In this document: positions 37,045 to 48,502 of the stretch, one piece after another
How the letters are laid out: the number at the start of each line of letters is the position of its first letter
Numbering within the stretch: the first letter of the stretch is position 1
From: Saccopteryx bilineata
Lineage: Eukaryota; Chordata; Mammalia; Chiroptera; Emballonuridae
NCBI RefSeq assembly: GCF_036850765.1
Contig: NC_089498.1
Location: 74,254,305-74,318,304 of the forward strand
Reading direction: 5' to 3'
DNA length: 64,000 bases
Notes under the pieces: model-generated
What the model was told of the DNA's origin: nothing
Database searches by the model: none
What the model saw: the letters and a program-made list of their open reading frames with translations, nothing else
Position numbers and translations under genes: made by a program

Positions 37045-37110
37045 CTTGCTCAAGGTCACACATAGCCAATAAGTAAAATAAGATGAACCCCTGTCTATCT
37101 AATTCTAACT
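37045..37110 (-). repeat. MIR SINE, part 3 of 3
   Basis: TTGCTCAAGGTCACACATAG followed by CCAATAAGTAAAATAAG finishes the antisense MIR started at 36062. Confidence 0.75.
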
Positions 37111-37794
37111 CTCTATCCAACATGATAATTACTTCCTCTAATAGGGAAGGTCTATAAATTATTTGGAGCCATGTTGCTGATGAGAGTGAATTGTATTAAT
37201 CTTGTCATCCTCCCAAAGGCAGAATCATACCTCATAAAACCCCTCTGACACCTGTCCTTACTCAATAAGCACAAAAGTCCACTTAAAATCTTCAACAAAA
37301 ATGTTGAAAAACTCTGAAAAATTAAAAATTCTTCTCCCACCCTACTCCCTCTACCCAAATGGGCTGCAGTGTTCTTCTTACAACAGACAGTTGTGGGGTC
37401 TCCTCTCTATTGTCCCACCCACAGGTCTGGTCTAGACGGACAGTGCCTCTGCCTTTGCCATCGTTACCAGCTGGACAGTAATCGGCCCCAATAGTGGAGA
37501 GTGGGTATTGCGGCTGACCTGGATCTAGAACGTTTGGCAGCTGACCTACTCTGCCTCCTTGTGATATTAAGCCGTAAATAGTAAAGGATGTATGTGTGTG
37601 CTGATTCACATGCCTTTCTGCCCTCTTCCCCCAAGTCCTATCCTTCATTCCTCCCACTCCACTGCACAGAGAATACATCTTAAGTTTCTTAAATTTTCAT
37701 CTTTGCCCACAGCCTCCCACAGGGGGTTTCCTGGTCTCACCTCAGCCTAGATAGGAGAAAAACCATCTAAAGCTTTTAGAGTCTGGTGTCATTT
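37111..37794. other. Intergenic DNA with no recognised feature
   Basis: Nothing supportable as a gene or named repeat. Confidence 0.4.
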
Positions 37795-37880
37795 TACAAC
37801 TGGGTCCTTCGAGCCCCGGGGGCAATCCCTGTGCCTTTGTGAACCTCAGTTTCACCATATATAAAATGCAGGCAGTGAGT
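37795..37880 (+). repeat. MIR SINE fragment
   Basis: GCAATCCCTGTGCCTTTGTG, AACCTCAGTTTCACCATATA and AAAATGCAGGCAGTGAG follow the sense MIR core. Confidence 0.6.
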
Positions 37881-38769
37881 GGTGGGCTGGTCAAGCTTTA
37901 CGTTCATGTTCTAAGGGCCTCATGCTTCCAAAAACAGTAATAACAGACTAAATGTGTGGGTTTTTTTAATTAAAAAGCTCCCCCCTCCCTTTCCCCAAAA
38001 GACAGGGTCACAATAAAAAACATGATAAACATTTTTGAGTGAAAACATGGAATGAAAACCCCAAGCTGTGAGAAGGTCTGAAGCCCTGGGCTCAGGGTCG
38101 GAAACCGCACAGCTGGTGAGAAGCTGCAGGTCAGGGGACCGAAAGCCCCGGAGCCAGGGCAGCGCCCCTCTGAGATGGCACCCCGAGACGAGCACAGAGC
38201 AGGGGCCCCAGGGGCCACACACAACCCACTGTCGTCTCCGACGGCAAGCCCAAGACAGACATGGTGAGCAGGAAGGAGAGAAAAAGAAAACAAAACATAA
38301 ATCAACCTCCCTCTCGCAACTGGCCTAGACACTAACATTCCACATCAAATGAAGAAAGTCAATGCTAAGAAAACAGACAAACCCAACAATCAGAGGTGAA
38401 CTCACTGCCAATAAGTCTGAAAAAAATCCTTTAAAGAAATATGTTGAAATGCCTGAGAGATCAATGCAGGAGTCAGTTTTTTTAAGAATAAACATTTGAA
38501 ATTAATATAAAATAATATTGAATGTCAGCCATAATTAAAAAATAAAATTAACAAAAAGAATAAACATTTATAGGCCTAAATAGGAAGAAATGAACAGGAA
38601 CAGTGAAAAATATATTTATAAAAGGATATCTTTAAAGTAAAAACTATATCATTGAACTTAATAGAATGGATAAACCTTCTATGGCACACTGCTGTTCAAT
38701 CCCAGGGAATCCACCCTGACTGAAGCAAAGAGGTAGGTAACATAAATATCATTTTAATAGTTGCATAAT
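37881..38769. other. Intergenic DNA; a GC-richer patch at 38060-38260, AT-rich after 38400
   Basis: The patch has more CpG than its surroundings but no open frame with protein features. Beyond 38400 the sequence becomes AT-rich, possibly old L1 that I cannot align by eye. Confidence 0.4.
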
Positions 38770-39305
38770 ATTCCATCATATGTGAGTTCAGTGAGTTTGC
38801 AGGCTATAAGATCAACCCACAAAAATCAACTGCATTTCTGTACACTAACAAAGAAGAAACTGAAGTTAAACACTTAATATAACTTTAAAAACTCAAATAC
38901 TTAGCTATTTCCTTAACTAAATATATGTTGAAAAATGACAAAATTCTGATGAAAGAAATCAAAGAAAATCTAAATAAATGGAGAAACATACCATATTATT
39001 GGATTGGAAGACTCAGCTTCATAAAGATGTCAATTCTCTCCAAAATGACCCATTAGGGGAGCAATTCATATCAAAATCCCAAACAATATTTTTTTTTAGA
39101 CACAGCCAAACTTATTCTAAAATTTATATGCAAAGGCGCCGGTCCTAGAATGGCTAAAACAATTGACAAAGAAGGATAAAGTGACAAGAATCACTCTTCC
39201 CAATACTGGGTCTTCTTATACATTGATATGTCAAAGGCAGAGATTCATAGATCAGTGGAACAGAATAGAAAACTCAGAAAAAGAACAACATAAATATGTC
39301 CAACT
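38770..39305 (+). mobile_element. Old LINE-1 ORF2 distal fragment
   Basis: TTTGCAGGCTATAAGATCAAC, AACTGCATTTCTGTACACTA, CTCCAAAATGACCCATTAGG and GATCAGTGGAACAGAATAG are sense-strand ORF2 end phrases. The frame is broken many times. Confidence 0.85.
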
Positions 39306-39440
39306 AAATGCTTATTACTGTCCCAGTTGTAGCCTCAGTTTCCTCATCTGTAATAACTCTCGGGGTTGTGTGACTGCTGTGAGGTTCAATGCAGGCAGAG
39401 AGCTTGACATGTAGAAAGCTTCAAAAATGTTAAACCTGTA
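39306..39440 (+). repeat. MIR SINE fragment
   Basis: GTAGCCTCAGTTTCCTCATC, TGTAATAACTCTCGGGGTTG and TGCTGTGAGGTTCAATGCAG give sense MIR order, joined directly to the L1 fragment. Confidence 0.75.
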
Positions 39441-40019
39441 GCAGTGATGAACATCAAAATCACATCTCCTCTGAGAAATGCGGGCTGGACATTGGTGACA
39501 CATCCTCCCCTAGGTCTTGCAGAACCCCAGGCCTGAGCACCAGGGAAGGCGGAGTCTCTGAGACCGTGGAGGCCCCAGGGTAAGACCCTCCTCCAGCCAA
39601 GGACACCCCACCCGGCTGGGGCAGATGGCTGCTTACACATAGTCTCTGGCCAGCCTCTTTGTGACTCAGAGGGAAGCTGGGGGCAAGTCCAGGAAGCCGG
39701 GAACCTGTCACTCTCTAAAGACAGAAACAGTGCTTATTGGGAAGAACTTCCCCTCATGCAAACCCACCCTTCAGACAGCTCCAGCCTCAGACTCTGGGCT
39801 GGTCCAGGTCCCTCTTGGGCTCTCAGGACTCACATTCTGAGAGATGACCCTCCCCACATCCCACATCTCCCTTCAGGGCACTTTTTACCCCAGAACTAGT
39901 TTCCCAACCCCTTTTAACAAGAGAACCCTCCCTTTCAATATCTCACAGGGGGCTTTAACTGGAAAATAGGAATAAACCCCAAACTAAAAGTCAGACGTTA
40001 ATGCTTGAAACCCTGTCCT
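39441..40019. other. Intergenic DNA with no recognised feature
   Basis: Nothing supportable as a gene or named repeat. Confidence 0.4.
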
Positions 40020-40200
40020 CTGATCCAGTTTTAAATAATAACAACAATATCTATCATTTAGTGTGCTTTGCTGGAAGGACAATCACTGAATTCAATGTTC
40101 ACAATAACCTCAGGGGCATGGGTTATTATTATCCCCATTTCACAGACAGGAAAGCTGAGTCATGGAGAAGGTTAGCCACTTGTCCAGGGTGACACCAGTC
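40020..40200 (-). repeat. MIR SINE
   Basis: GTTATTATTATCCCCATTTC, ACAGACAGGAAAGCTGAGTC and CACTTGTCCAGGGTGACACC follow the antisense MIR order. Confidence 0.8.
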
Positions 40201-41139
40201 AGAATGAGGATGAATAAATGGCCCCTCAACTGCCTCCTCCTGACTGCTGAGGCTCCCTGTGTCTTCGTTGTCCTCAGGGATATCTGTGGCCGTCTTAGTG
40301 CCCACTCTTGCCTCGGAGTCTCCACTCCCAGGGCTGGGCACAGAAAGCCCTCCAGCTGGCCGCGGGAGGCAGTGCTCTGGGCAAAATGCCAAACCTGACT
40401 TAGACACCCCTGCCCTAGACAGCAAGTCTGAACATCCGCTGCTGGTTGCCTTCCCGTATTTATCAAGGCTGCTATGACAGACAAAGGGTCCTTGTCCTGT
40501 CCTCAAGGTGGCAGGTTTTTAAGGCCATTGGCTTATTACCAGGGTTGTCTATTACCAAGACTGGGTTTCCTCTTCCAGAGGTACACAGTTGCTGTCACAG
40601 ACTGTGTGAAGATTAATGCCATCCTCACCACCTCTTCCTCTGCTCACTGGCCCAGCTCCCTGCCTGGGCACATGGTTCCTCCTGACAACTTGCCACATGT
40701 ATACACATACACACTCCTGCAAACACACACATGTACACATGAACACTGCCTTCCAGGAAGCAGGGCAAACCCAAAGGGTCTTTCTTGAATCTCTGAATGG
40801 ACTCATGGGATTCCTGAGCATCGAAAGTCATTTGCAAAACTGTGCTACGTGTGTGTGTAGAGTATAGGCATAGACAGGACATGATTCGCAGGGCCCAGTG
40901 CAAACTGAAAATGCGAGAATCGTTCTTCTAAAAGTATTAATAATTTCACGATGGCAACACAAATACATTAAGCCAAACACAGTCCTTTCTGAGCACAGGC
41001 CCCGTGTGACTACACAGGCTGGATACCCAGGAACCGGGCCTGAGCACCGGGTGGGGTAGTGTTTATACCACAGACACTTTTCTGATTAGAAGCCTCAGGG
41101 CTTTCGTTAGAATTTCGAAGGGATCCGGACTCTTTAAAG
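40201..41139. other. Intergenic DNA with no recognised feature
   Basis: A CA-rich patch at about 40695-40745 only. Overlapping open frames at 40129-40506 show no protein signature. Confidence 0.4.
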
Positions 41140-41205
41140 GTTAAAAACTATTTGGTGGCAGAAGGTCAGAAACAGACAGGCCTGGGTTTGAGTCCCAGAT
41201 TCATC

Positions 41206-41606
41206 TTTTTTTTTTTTTTTCTTTTTTGGTATTTTTCTGAAGCTGGAAATGGGGAGAGACAGTCAGACTCCCGCATGCGCCCAACCAGGATCCACCCGGC
41301 ACGCCCACCAGGGGGCGACGCTCTGCCCACCAGGGGGCGATGCTCTGCCCCTCCGGGGCGTCGCTCTGTTGCGACCAGAGCCACTCTAGCACCTGGGGCA
41401 GAGGCCAAGGAGCCATCCCCAGCGCCCAGGCCATCCCTGCTCCAATGGAGCCTCGTTGTGGGAGGGGAAGAGAGAGACAGAGAGGAAGGAGAGGGGGAGG
41501 GGTGGTGAAGCAGATGGGCGCTTCTCCTGTGTGCCCTGGCCGGGAATCAAACCCGGGACTTCTGCACGCCAGGCCAACGCTCTACCACTGAGCCAACCGG
41601 CCAGGG
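41206..41606 (-). mobile_element. Bat tRNA-derived SINE with 12-bp target duplication
   Basis: CCCAGATTCATC at 41194-41205 and 41607-41618 flanks it exactly. The minus-strand head GCCCTGGCCGGTTGGCTCAG and B box GGTTTGATTCCC are well kept. The GGGGCGACGCTCTGCCC / GGGGCGATGCTCTGCCC unit is present twice in tandem at 41313-41350, as in 57893-58279. Confidence 0.96.
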
Positions 41607-41754
41607 CCCAGATTCATCATTTACTAGCTGTGGGAACTGTCCAAGTCCCTTAGCCTGTCTGAGCCTAGTCCTCTACCTGTAAAATGGAGGTTGTGGCAAC
41701 ACTGACCTTGCAGGGTTAGAAGGATAGGAGAGATGGGATAAAGAGCTTAGCATA

Positions 41755-41889
41755 GCCTGGCCTGTGGTGGCGCAGTGGATAAAGCGTCGACCTGGAAATG
41801 CTGAGGTCGCCGGTTCAAAACCCTGGGCTTGCCTGGTCAGGGCACATATGGGAGTTGATGCTTCCTGCTCCTCCCCCCTATCTCTCTCT

Positions 41890-41924
<35 letters not shown>

Positions 41925-41932
41925 TCCCCCTA

Positions 41933-41969
<37 letters not shown>

Positions 41970-41978
41970 CTCCCCCTA

Positions 41979-42023
<45 letters not shown>

Positions 42024-42069
42024 CCCTCTCTAAAATGAATAAGTAAAATAAAAATTAAAAAAAAAAAAA
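41755..42069 (+). mobile_element. Bat tRNA-derived SINE, CT-rich subtype, with 14-bp target duplication
   Basis: AAGAGCTTAGCATA at 41741-41754 and 42070-42083 flanks it exactly. The head GCCTGGCCTGTGGTGGCGCAG, B-box-like GGTTCAAAACCC and GTCAGGGCACATATGGGAG are followed by about 150 bases of CT repeat with a three-fold higher-order unit (TCCTCCCCCTATCTCTC), then AAAATGAATAAGTAAA and poly(A). Confidence 0.96.
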
Positions 42070-42110
42070 AAGAGCTTAGCATAGATCTTAGCACGTTGGC
42101 ACCTGGTAAG

Positions 42111-42929
42111 TGGTGAGTTAATTAATTGTTAGTTCATTCTGATCTGCTTGTTAGAGTCGATGTCACATTTGTCTGCCAATCTGACCTCAGCAAGCTGTGT
42201 CTTTGAGAGCTGTCCCCAGCAGGCCCAGTACAGAGCCTGGCAAAGGCTCCCAGGGGCATAAGCTGGCATTTCAGTCAAAGGCTGTCTTGGCTGGCCTGAC
42301 CCCCAGGTGTTTCCCTACTGGCTGACATGACAGGTAGCAGCAACCTAGGAGGCCTTAGGGCTGGTGAGCAGACTCCAGGTTGAGCTTAAGGGATCTTGGG
42401 CCCTGCAAGAGGGCTTTTGAATTCAGGCACCCTTGACAGAGCCACTTTCCAACGCGGGAAGAGGGTTCTTAGAAAACCGGGCCCTTGGTGCCATGTTTCC
42501 TCTCTAGTACCGACATGGTGGCCCCTCAGGAACCCTTAAGCCGCCTCACCAGGGGCCTCCACAGGGCCTCCAGAACCTCCTTCCTTTCCTCCAGCCTGAT
42601 GTCCTACCCCTGCCCACTCTCTCGTGTGGCGACTCCTCCTGACGGGGAAGAGGGGGACAGCAGGGACTGCGACAGGGCACGGCCATCCCTGGTGTGACCC
42701 TGGGGAAGTCCAGGCCCCGGTCTCCATTCCGTATTTGCAATAAGAAGTGAAGAGAAGCCCTTCCCCAGGCACTCGAGGGGGCCGCTCACCACGCGCCACA
42801 TGTGTCTTCGTGCTGATGAAAACTGGAAGCACCGGAGGGGAGTGGTGAGCAGGTGGTGGTGGTCATTCATGAACGTCATCCAGCAGTTCTTAAAAGCTAA
42901 GTGGGTTGACACAGAATGGTGTTCGGGAT
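42111..42929. other. Intergenic DNA with no recognised feature
   Basis: Nothing supportable as a gene or named repeat. Confidence 0.4.
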
Positions 42930-43085
42930 GTATCTGTAAGTGAAATGGGCACAATAATACATACAGTGTAATCATTTATATAAAAATAAACTGCATATTC
43001 TCTAAACATATTTAAGCACAGGACATGGTCTGGGAATATTTAAAATATAAAAATATCTAAGGAGGGGAGGGGCTTGAAAGGGTGG
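42930..43085 (+). repeat. Probable old LINE-1 3' fragment
   Basis: GTGTAATCATTTATATAAAAA, AACTGCATATTCTCTAAAC resembles the sense 3' end of an old L1. Weak. Confidence 0.35.
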
Positions 43086-43311
43086 TCAAGAAGGACTTAA
43101 ACTGCACCCCTGTGGGGCCCTTGCCCTGGTTCTGCAAGGCTGTTTCATGTCTCCAGCTCCCCCGCCCCCACCCCACCCAGACAGGATGGAATTCCTAACC
43201 CCAGGGCCAGGAGCGAGCTGCACTGCCAGCATCCTGGGCGGGAATCCTGAGTGCCCATGAATAACCAGCTTCCCATCCACTGAGAGTAAAACTGTTCCGG
43301 CCAGCATTTAT

Positions 43312-43684
43312 TTATTTATTTATTTATATTTTTGACTGAGACAGAGAGACAGACAGAAAGCTGGAGAGATGAGAAGCATCAATTCTTCGTTGCAGCCCCT
43401 TAGTTGTTTGCTGATTGCTTTCTTATATATTCCTTGACCAGGGGGCTACAGCAGAGCAAGTGATCCCTTGTTTAAGCCAGCGACCTTGGGCTTCAAGCCA
43501 GAGACCTTGGGCTTAAGTCAGCAACCACAGGGTCATGTCTATGATCCCACGCTCAAGACAGATGAGCCCTGCGCTCAAGCTGGTGAGCCCACACTCAAGC
43601 CAGCGACCTCAGGGATTTGAACCTGGGTCCCCTGCATCTCAGTCTGACTCTCTATCCACTGTGCCTCTGCCTGGTGAGGCCCAA
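43312..43684 (-). mobile_element. Bat tRNA-derived SINE, AGGTCGCTGGCTTGAG subtype
   Basis: On the minus strand the head ACCAGGCAGAGGCACAGTGG is followed by CAAATCCCTGAGGTCGCTGGC, several repeated TCAAGC-containing units, GCAATCAGCAAACAACTAAGG and a TTTA-rich tail seen as (TTTA)n at 43305-43325. A weak duplication, CCAGCATTTAT / CCAGCTTTATT, flanks it. Confidence 0.9.
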
Positions 43685-44983
43685 CCAGCTTTATTAACCC
43701 TCACCAAGGGCCAGGCACAACCTGGCATCTCACCCTCCTGGCAACAGGGTGGGTGTTAGAGCCAGGCCATGAACTGCCAAGAACCATAGGGGCTCTGAGA
43801 TTTTATTCTACTTGCAAGCTAGCAGTCAGCTTGGCAGGTCCATGAATGCTGGCAGAAGACGTGAGACTTCTGGGACAAAAACAAAGGACTAATTACTCTG
43901 GGCAAAACAGGTGACATGAGCTCCATGTTCATACTGGTTCCCTTGTCCCCTTGTCTCACAAGCCAACTGGGAGGCACCCCCAGGTGAATGTTGTACCTAT
44001 GATGGGTTCGTGTAACAGCTGATGAACCCTGAGATTAGCAAACTCCCAATCTTACGAGGGGGCTACTAACAAACATGCCCAACATTGGTCCTGGAGAGAG
44101 ACATTGTTTTTATTATCCTGCAAAGAAAGCAAATCTGCCCTCTGTTCTAGAGGGGGAGACTATTTCTATATCCCCAGAGTGTTTGATAAACAAACATCTT
44201 TGTGTCACAAGATCTGCAGAAATTCCAGAGGTCCTAGGAGAATTGTCTTCCAACATTGACAGACTGGGGAAATGAAACACTGAGAAGTTGAGTCACTTCC
44301 CCAAGGTCACAAGCTAGACAGCAGAGCTGGGGTTATACCAGGTCACCGGTCTCCTAAGCCCTTGCTTTGTTCCTCCCTGCCCCCAAATGGGCTGCTGACC
44401 TAGCCAGGGAGCCAAAGAACCATACACAACATGGCTTCAGGAGGAAAATCCACTCTGAAACCCCAAGAAAAATCTATAGAAGAACTGTGGGAACAGAGAC
44501 TGCCTGTGGCCTGAGGACCAAGCGCTGCCCACCTGTGCCTGGCCTGACATCACCCCACCCCGGGGATGAGAAGAGAAAATGTCTCCCGTGTCCTCTGGGT
44601 GATGTCAGAGGAGAGCTGAAAATAAGGAATCAGCTTCTGAAGACAGGATAAATGCTCTTTTCTTTTGCAGGAGGAAAAAAAATGTCACATCATTCCATAT
44701 TTACTTAAATGTGAAATTTATTTATGGCACAAAATGAATTAGTGTTGGCTTTCAGCACTCAACCAGAAAAAGGTCTGGACTTGTTTTTGTCTCCTCGAAC
44801 ACCCTGTCCCCTGGTGACTTAATCTGATATTTCAGAGTTGAAGGTTGGAGCCTGTCCCCTGGTGCTCAGGCCTCCCCTGACCCACCTTCTGGCCTCTGGA
44901 GCCCCCTCCACCTGCCTGGAGAATGGGCAGAGAGGGGCCAAGTTTGTCATTGTAGTTCCTCGATGATTTACACTTCTCATCTT
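43685..44983. other. Intergenic DNA with a MIR fragment near 44260-44345
   Basis: GGGAAATGAAACACTGAGAAG and CCCCAAGGTCACAAGCTAG are antisense MIR text. The rest is unassigned; 44680-44760 is AT-rich with no repeat signature. Confidence 0.45.
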
Positions 44984-45197
44984 TTTTTTTTTTTTTAATT
45001 CATTTTAGAGAGGAGAGAGAAAGGGAGAGAAAGAGACAGAGAGGGAGAGAGAGAGGAGAGAGAGAGAGAGAAGGTGGGGAGGAGCTGGAAGCATCAACTC
45101 CCATATGTGCCTTGACCAGGCAAGCCCAGGGTTTCGAACCGGCGACCTCAGCATTTCCAGGTCGACGCTTTATCCACTGCGCCACCACAGGTCAGGC
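44984..45197 (-). mobile_element. Bat tRNA-derived SINE, CT-rich subtype, with 15-bp target duplication
   Basis: TACACTTCTCATCTT at 44969-44983 and 45198-45212 flanks it exactly. The minus-strand head GCCTGACCTGTGGTGGCGCAG and GGTTCGAAACCC are intact; a GA-rich tail (CT on the minus strand) and AAAATGAATT close it. Confidence 0.96.
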
Positions 45198-45229
45198 TAC
45201 ACTTCTCATCTTAACATGAGTACACATAT

Positions 45230-46728
45230 GCTTGCTTCTCAGCTTCCTCATTAATAAAAAGCACCTAATACTAACAACAATAACAATAATAGCTTCTAAC
45301 TTGGTGAGTTGCTAATACATGCATCTATGAGGTATTGGGACTCTTATTTACAGATCCTGGGATTCAGGGACATTGACAACATCGGCCCCTGTCACACAGC
45401 CACCTTTGAGGAATGTCTGCCTCCCGTCCTGAATTCCTTCTGGCCACCAAGGCAGACACATCTTCAACATCTGCTCCGTTGAGCTCTGTGTGAAGTTGTA
45501 CCAGGTTTACACACTCGGGCGGGGGCAGGGCTGAGGCTGTAGTCTCATCCTACAGAGGGTAGGAGCCCCTGCCCCAGAAGCCGCTCTGTCTGAGCTGTTC
45601 CAATGCTGTTTATCTCGTGTTTGCCTCATAGCAGCCCTGAGAGAGAGCTTTAGCTCGATTTTGCGGATGAGGAAATTGAGTCTTGCCTGGCCAGGCCTCC
45701 TGGCTGGTGGGGGTCAGGGATGAGGTGAGAACACAGGTTCTAGGCCTGGGTCCTTGTCTCCACACCATAGAGCCCCTGAACCAGCACCCACGATACGCCC
45801 TCCTTTCCGCTGTGCACATGGGATCAGTACCCAGCTCCCTGCCATCTAAGATTCTCAGGGGTGTCTTGTCTCAGTTCCCTTTGGTTGGACTCTGTGCTGT
45901 TAGTTTAGAAAGGGCCAGAAAGAACCAGTGACATGCAGTGTCCTGTGAGCCACAGCAGGGCTAGGACAAGGTCTGAGGCCCCTGCCTTCGAGCCAGGGCT
46001 TGGCCACCCACACCTTGTGGCATAGGCCTTTGCAGGGCAGGAACGGTGGCAGGCGGGCTGAGGCCTGTCTCGGGGAGGCGGCTGAGGACCAGTCCTGGGT
46101 ATATCTCAAATGAACTCCCACGGCAGACAGGGAAATGACAGGTGGGGTGGCAGGAAGCCCGGCCGCTGGATAACAGGACAGGAAGAAGCAGGCCTGCCGC
46201 CCACACTTTCCTGCCCAGGGCGGGTCGCTGTGGAGAAGACACTTGCAGCAAGATGCACCCAGGCCTGCCGGGAGGGCTGGGCTCCATCCCAGGAAAGCCT
46301 ACCTGAGCTGAGGCTGGTACGTAGTGTCTAGGGGTGGGGAGGGGAGGACCCGACGGGTGTCCTGCACCCCATGGCATAGTGATGAGTGGACTCTTCCGGC
46401 CCCCTCACCCTTCAGGTCTCAGTGTCACCTTCCAAGGACGCCCCCCCCCCACCTGGCTGTGCAGAGCAGCCCACCCCCATCTGCTGGGTGCTCTCCATGC
46501 CTGGTGACTGTTAGTGACCTGCTTTATTTAGAGTTCTCTTCCCAGAGACCAGCATGTGAGCCCCACAGAGTCTGGGTCTGTCTGCCTCCACTTCCCTCTG
46601 CCTCTACCTCCAGCACAGGCTGTGCGCAGCGGGCGCCTGGGTGCTATGAGCGGGGCCCACAATTATCATCAGGACTCACTTGAACGAGAGGGACTTGTCC
46701 TGTGGTCCTAAAGCAGAGGATCTCCAAA
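45230..46728. other. Intergenic DNA with two weak MIR fragments
   Basis: Reversed MIR-like text lies at about 45330-45420 (GACTCTTATTTACAGATCCTG) and 45610-45720 (GCGGATGAGGAAATTGAGTC). Nothing else supportable; the 138-codon minus frame at 45961-46377 has no protein signature. Confidence 0.45.
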
Positions 46729-46745
46729 GGAGGGTGGGCCTAGGT

Positions 46746-47102
46746 GGTTTTTTTTGTTTTGTTTTGTTTTTGCATTTCTCTGAAGCTGGAAATAGGGAGA
46801 GACAGTCAGACAGATTCCCGCATGTGCCCGACCGGGATCCACCCGGCACGCCCACCTGGGCGTCGCCATGTTGCGACCAGAGCCACTCTAGCGCCTGAGG
46901 CAGAGGCCAAGGAGCCATCCCCAGCGCCCGGGCCATCTTTGCTCCAATGGAGCCTTGGCTGGAAGAGAGAGGCAGAGAGGAAGGCGTGGCGGAGGGGTGG
47001 AGAAGCAAATGGGCGCTTCTCCTGTGTACCCTGGCCGGGAATCGAACCCGGGTCCTCCGCACGCTAGGCCGACGCTCTACCGCTGAGCCAACCGGCCAGG
47101 GC
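46746..47102 (-). mobile_element. Bat tRNA-derived SINE with 17-bp target duplication
   Basis: GGAGGGTGGGCCTAGGT at 46729-46745 and 47103-47119 flanks it exactly. The minus-strand head GCCCTGGCCGGTTGGCTCAG, GGTTCGATTCCC B box and the CCAATGGAGC-type mid-region (here on plus) are well preserved; one internal block is shorter than in 41206-41606. Confidence 0.96.
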
Positions 47103-47119
47103 GGAGGGTGGGCCTAGGT

Positions 47120-47639
47120 TTTAAGAGAGCCCAGTTAGGGAGCCCGCCAGGTTAGCCAAACCACGCCCACCCAGCAGCTCCGCCCTCACCTTGCCAGAGT
47201 GTGCAGGGATAGTCCCTGGAGGGGAACACAGGAGGCTGATGAGCCGCTGTTCTCACTTGGGCCCTTCCACCACCTCCATCCAAGTGCTGGGAGGACTTTT
47301 CTGGGTGGAGTTTGGGGGTTCCTACAAGGAGGCGGAGCTGCCATCTGGTGACTCAGAAGTACAGGCAGGGTTCTCAGGAGAACTTGGCCTGTGTCCCCTT
47401 GAGTTTGAGGTGCTACAGAATGGAACGGCTGGTTGCTGAAGGCAGGAGCCCCGGCAGTGGCACCCAAGATTCTGAAGGCTGCATGGGCCAGAGGCAGGGC
47501 CCTTCTCCAAAGGTGACTGTTAGCATCAACAGGGATAACTCATGTTGATACCATCATACCCTTGAATGGTGTGATGAGAAGGACTCCTGCAGTGTCCTCC
47601 CCCACCCCATGAGGGAGAACCGTCAAGCCTAACTGAGGA
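47120..47639. other. Intergenic DNA with no recognised feature
   Basis: Nothing supportable as a gene or named repeat. Confidence 0.4.
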
Positions 47640-47971
47640 GAAAGCCAGTGGCCAATAAAAATTTGAAAATTTCTCAGCCTCATCAGGATTTAAGAAAATG
47701 AAAATTAAAGCAACAATGAGATACTATTTTTCACCCATAGGTAGGCAGGAATTTAAAACGAACAATAACACTCTGAGGTACTGGGCTCTCTGGGAATACA
47801 CACCACACATTGTTGTGAGCATGTTGTATCACCCTTTCAGAAAATCATCTGACATTTTCTTCTAAAACAGGAAATACACACTTACTGTAGCCCAGCAGCC
47901 CCAACACTAACAAGTTTCCTATAGGAATAGAAGTACCCACCAAAAGGATATATAAAAAGGAGCAGTTTTTT

Positions 47972-48148
47972 TGCCTGACCTGTGGTAGTGCAGTGGATAG
48001 AGAGTTGACCTGGAATGCTGAGGTCGCCAGTTCAAAACCCTGGGCTTGCCCTGTCAAGGCACATATGAGAAGCAACTACTATGAGCTGGTGCTTCCCACT
48101 CCTCCCCCACTCCTTCTCTCTCTCTTCTATCTAAAATCAATAAATACA
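47972..48148 (+). mobile_element. Bat tRNA-derived SINE, CT-rich subtype (first of an abutting pair)
   Basis: GCCTGACCTGTGGTAGTGCAG, AGTTCAAAACCCTGGGC, CAAGGCACATATGAGAAGC and a CT-rich tail ending AAAATCAATAAATAC. Confidence 0.92.
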
Positions 48149-48502
48149 CCCTGGTGGCTCAGTGGATAGAAGGTCAGCCCAGCATATGGACGTCCCATGT
48201 TTGATTCCCAGTCAGGGTACACAGGAGAAGGGACCGTCTGCTTCTCCCACCCCTTCCATCTCCCCCTTCTCTCCCTCTTCCCCTCTACCAGCCAGTGGCT
48301 CAATTAGTTCGAGCGTTGTTATGGGCACTGAGGATAGCTTGGTTGATTCGAGCATCAGCCTCAGCCACTAAAAATAGCTCAGTACTGAAGCATCAGCGCC
48401 AGATGGGGTTGCCAAGTAGATCCCAATCAGGGCACACGTGGGAGTCTGCCTCACTATCTCCCTTCCTCTAACTTAAAAAATAAATAAAATAAAATTTTAA
48501 AA
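48149..48502 (+). mobile_element. Bat tRNA-derived SINE, second of an abutting pair
   Basis: It starts ACCCTGGTGGCTCAGTGG at the end of the first SINE's tail. It continues with GTTTGATTCCCAGTCAGGG, GTCTGCTTCTCCCACC, CCAGTGGCTCAATTAGTTCG, AATAGCTCAGTACTGAAGC and an A-rich tail. This is a further subtype related to the GGCCGGTTGGCTCAG group but with a different middle. Confidence 0.88.

Larger units (their letters stand above)
41140..42110 (+). repeat. MIR SINE interrupted by two SINE insertions
   Basis: GCCTGGGTTTGAGTCCCAG precedes the first SINE. TTTACTAGCTGTGGGAACTG, CCTCTACCTGTAAAATGGAG and CTTGCAGGGTTAGAAGG lie between the two. CTTAGCACGTTGGCACCTGG follows the second. Reassembled, this is one sense-strand MIR. 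Confidence 0.85.
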
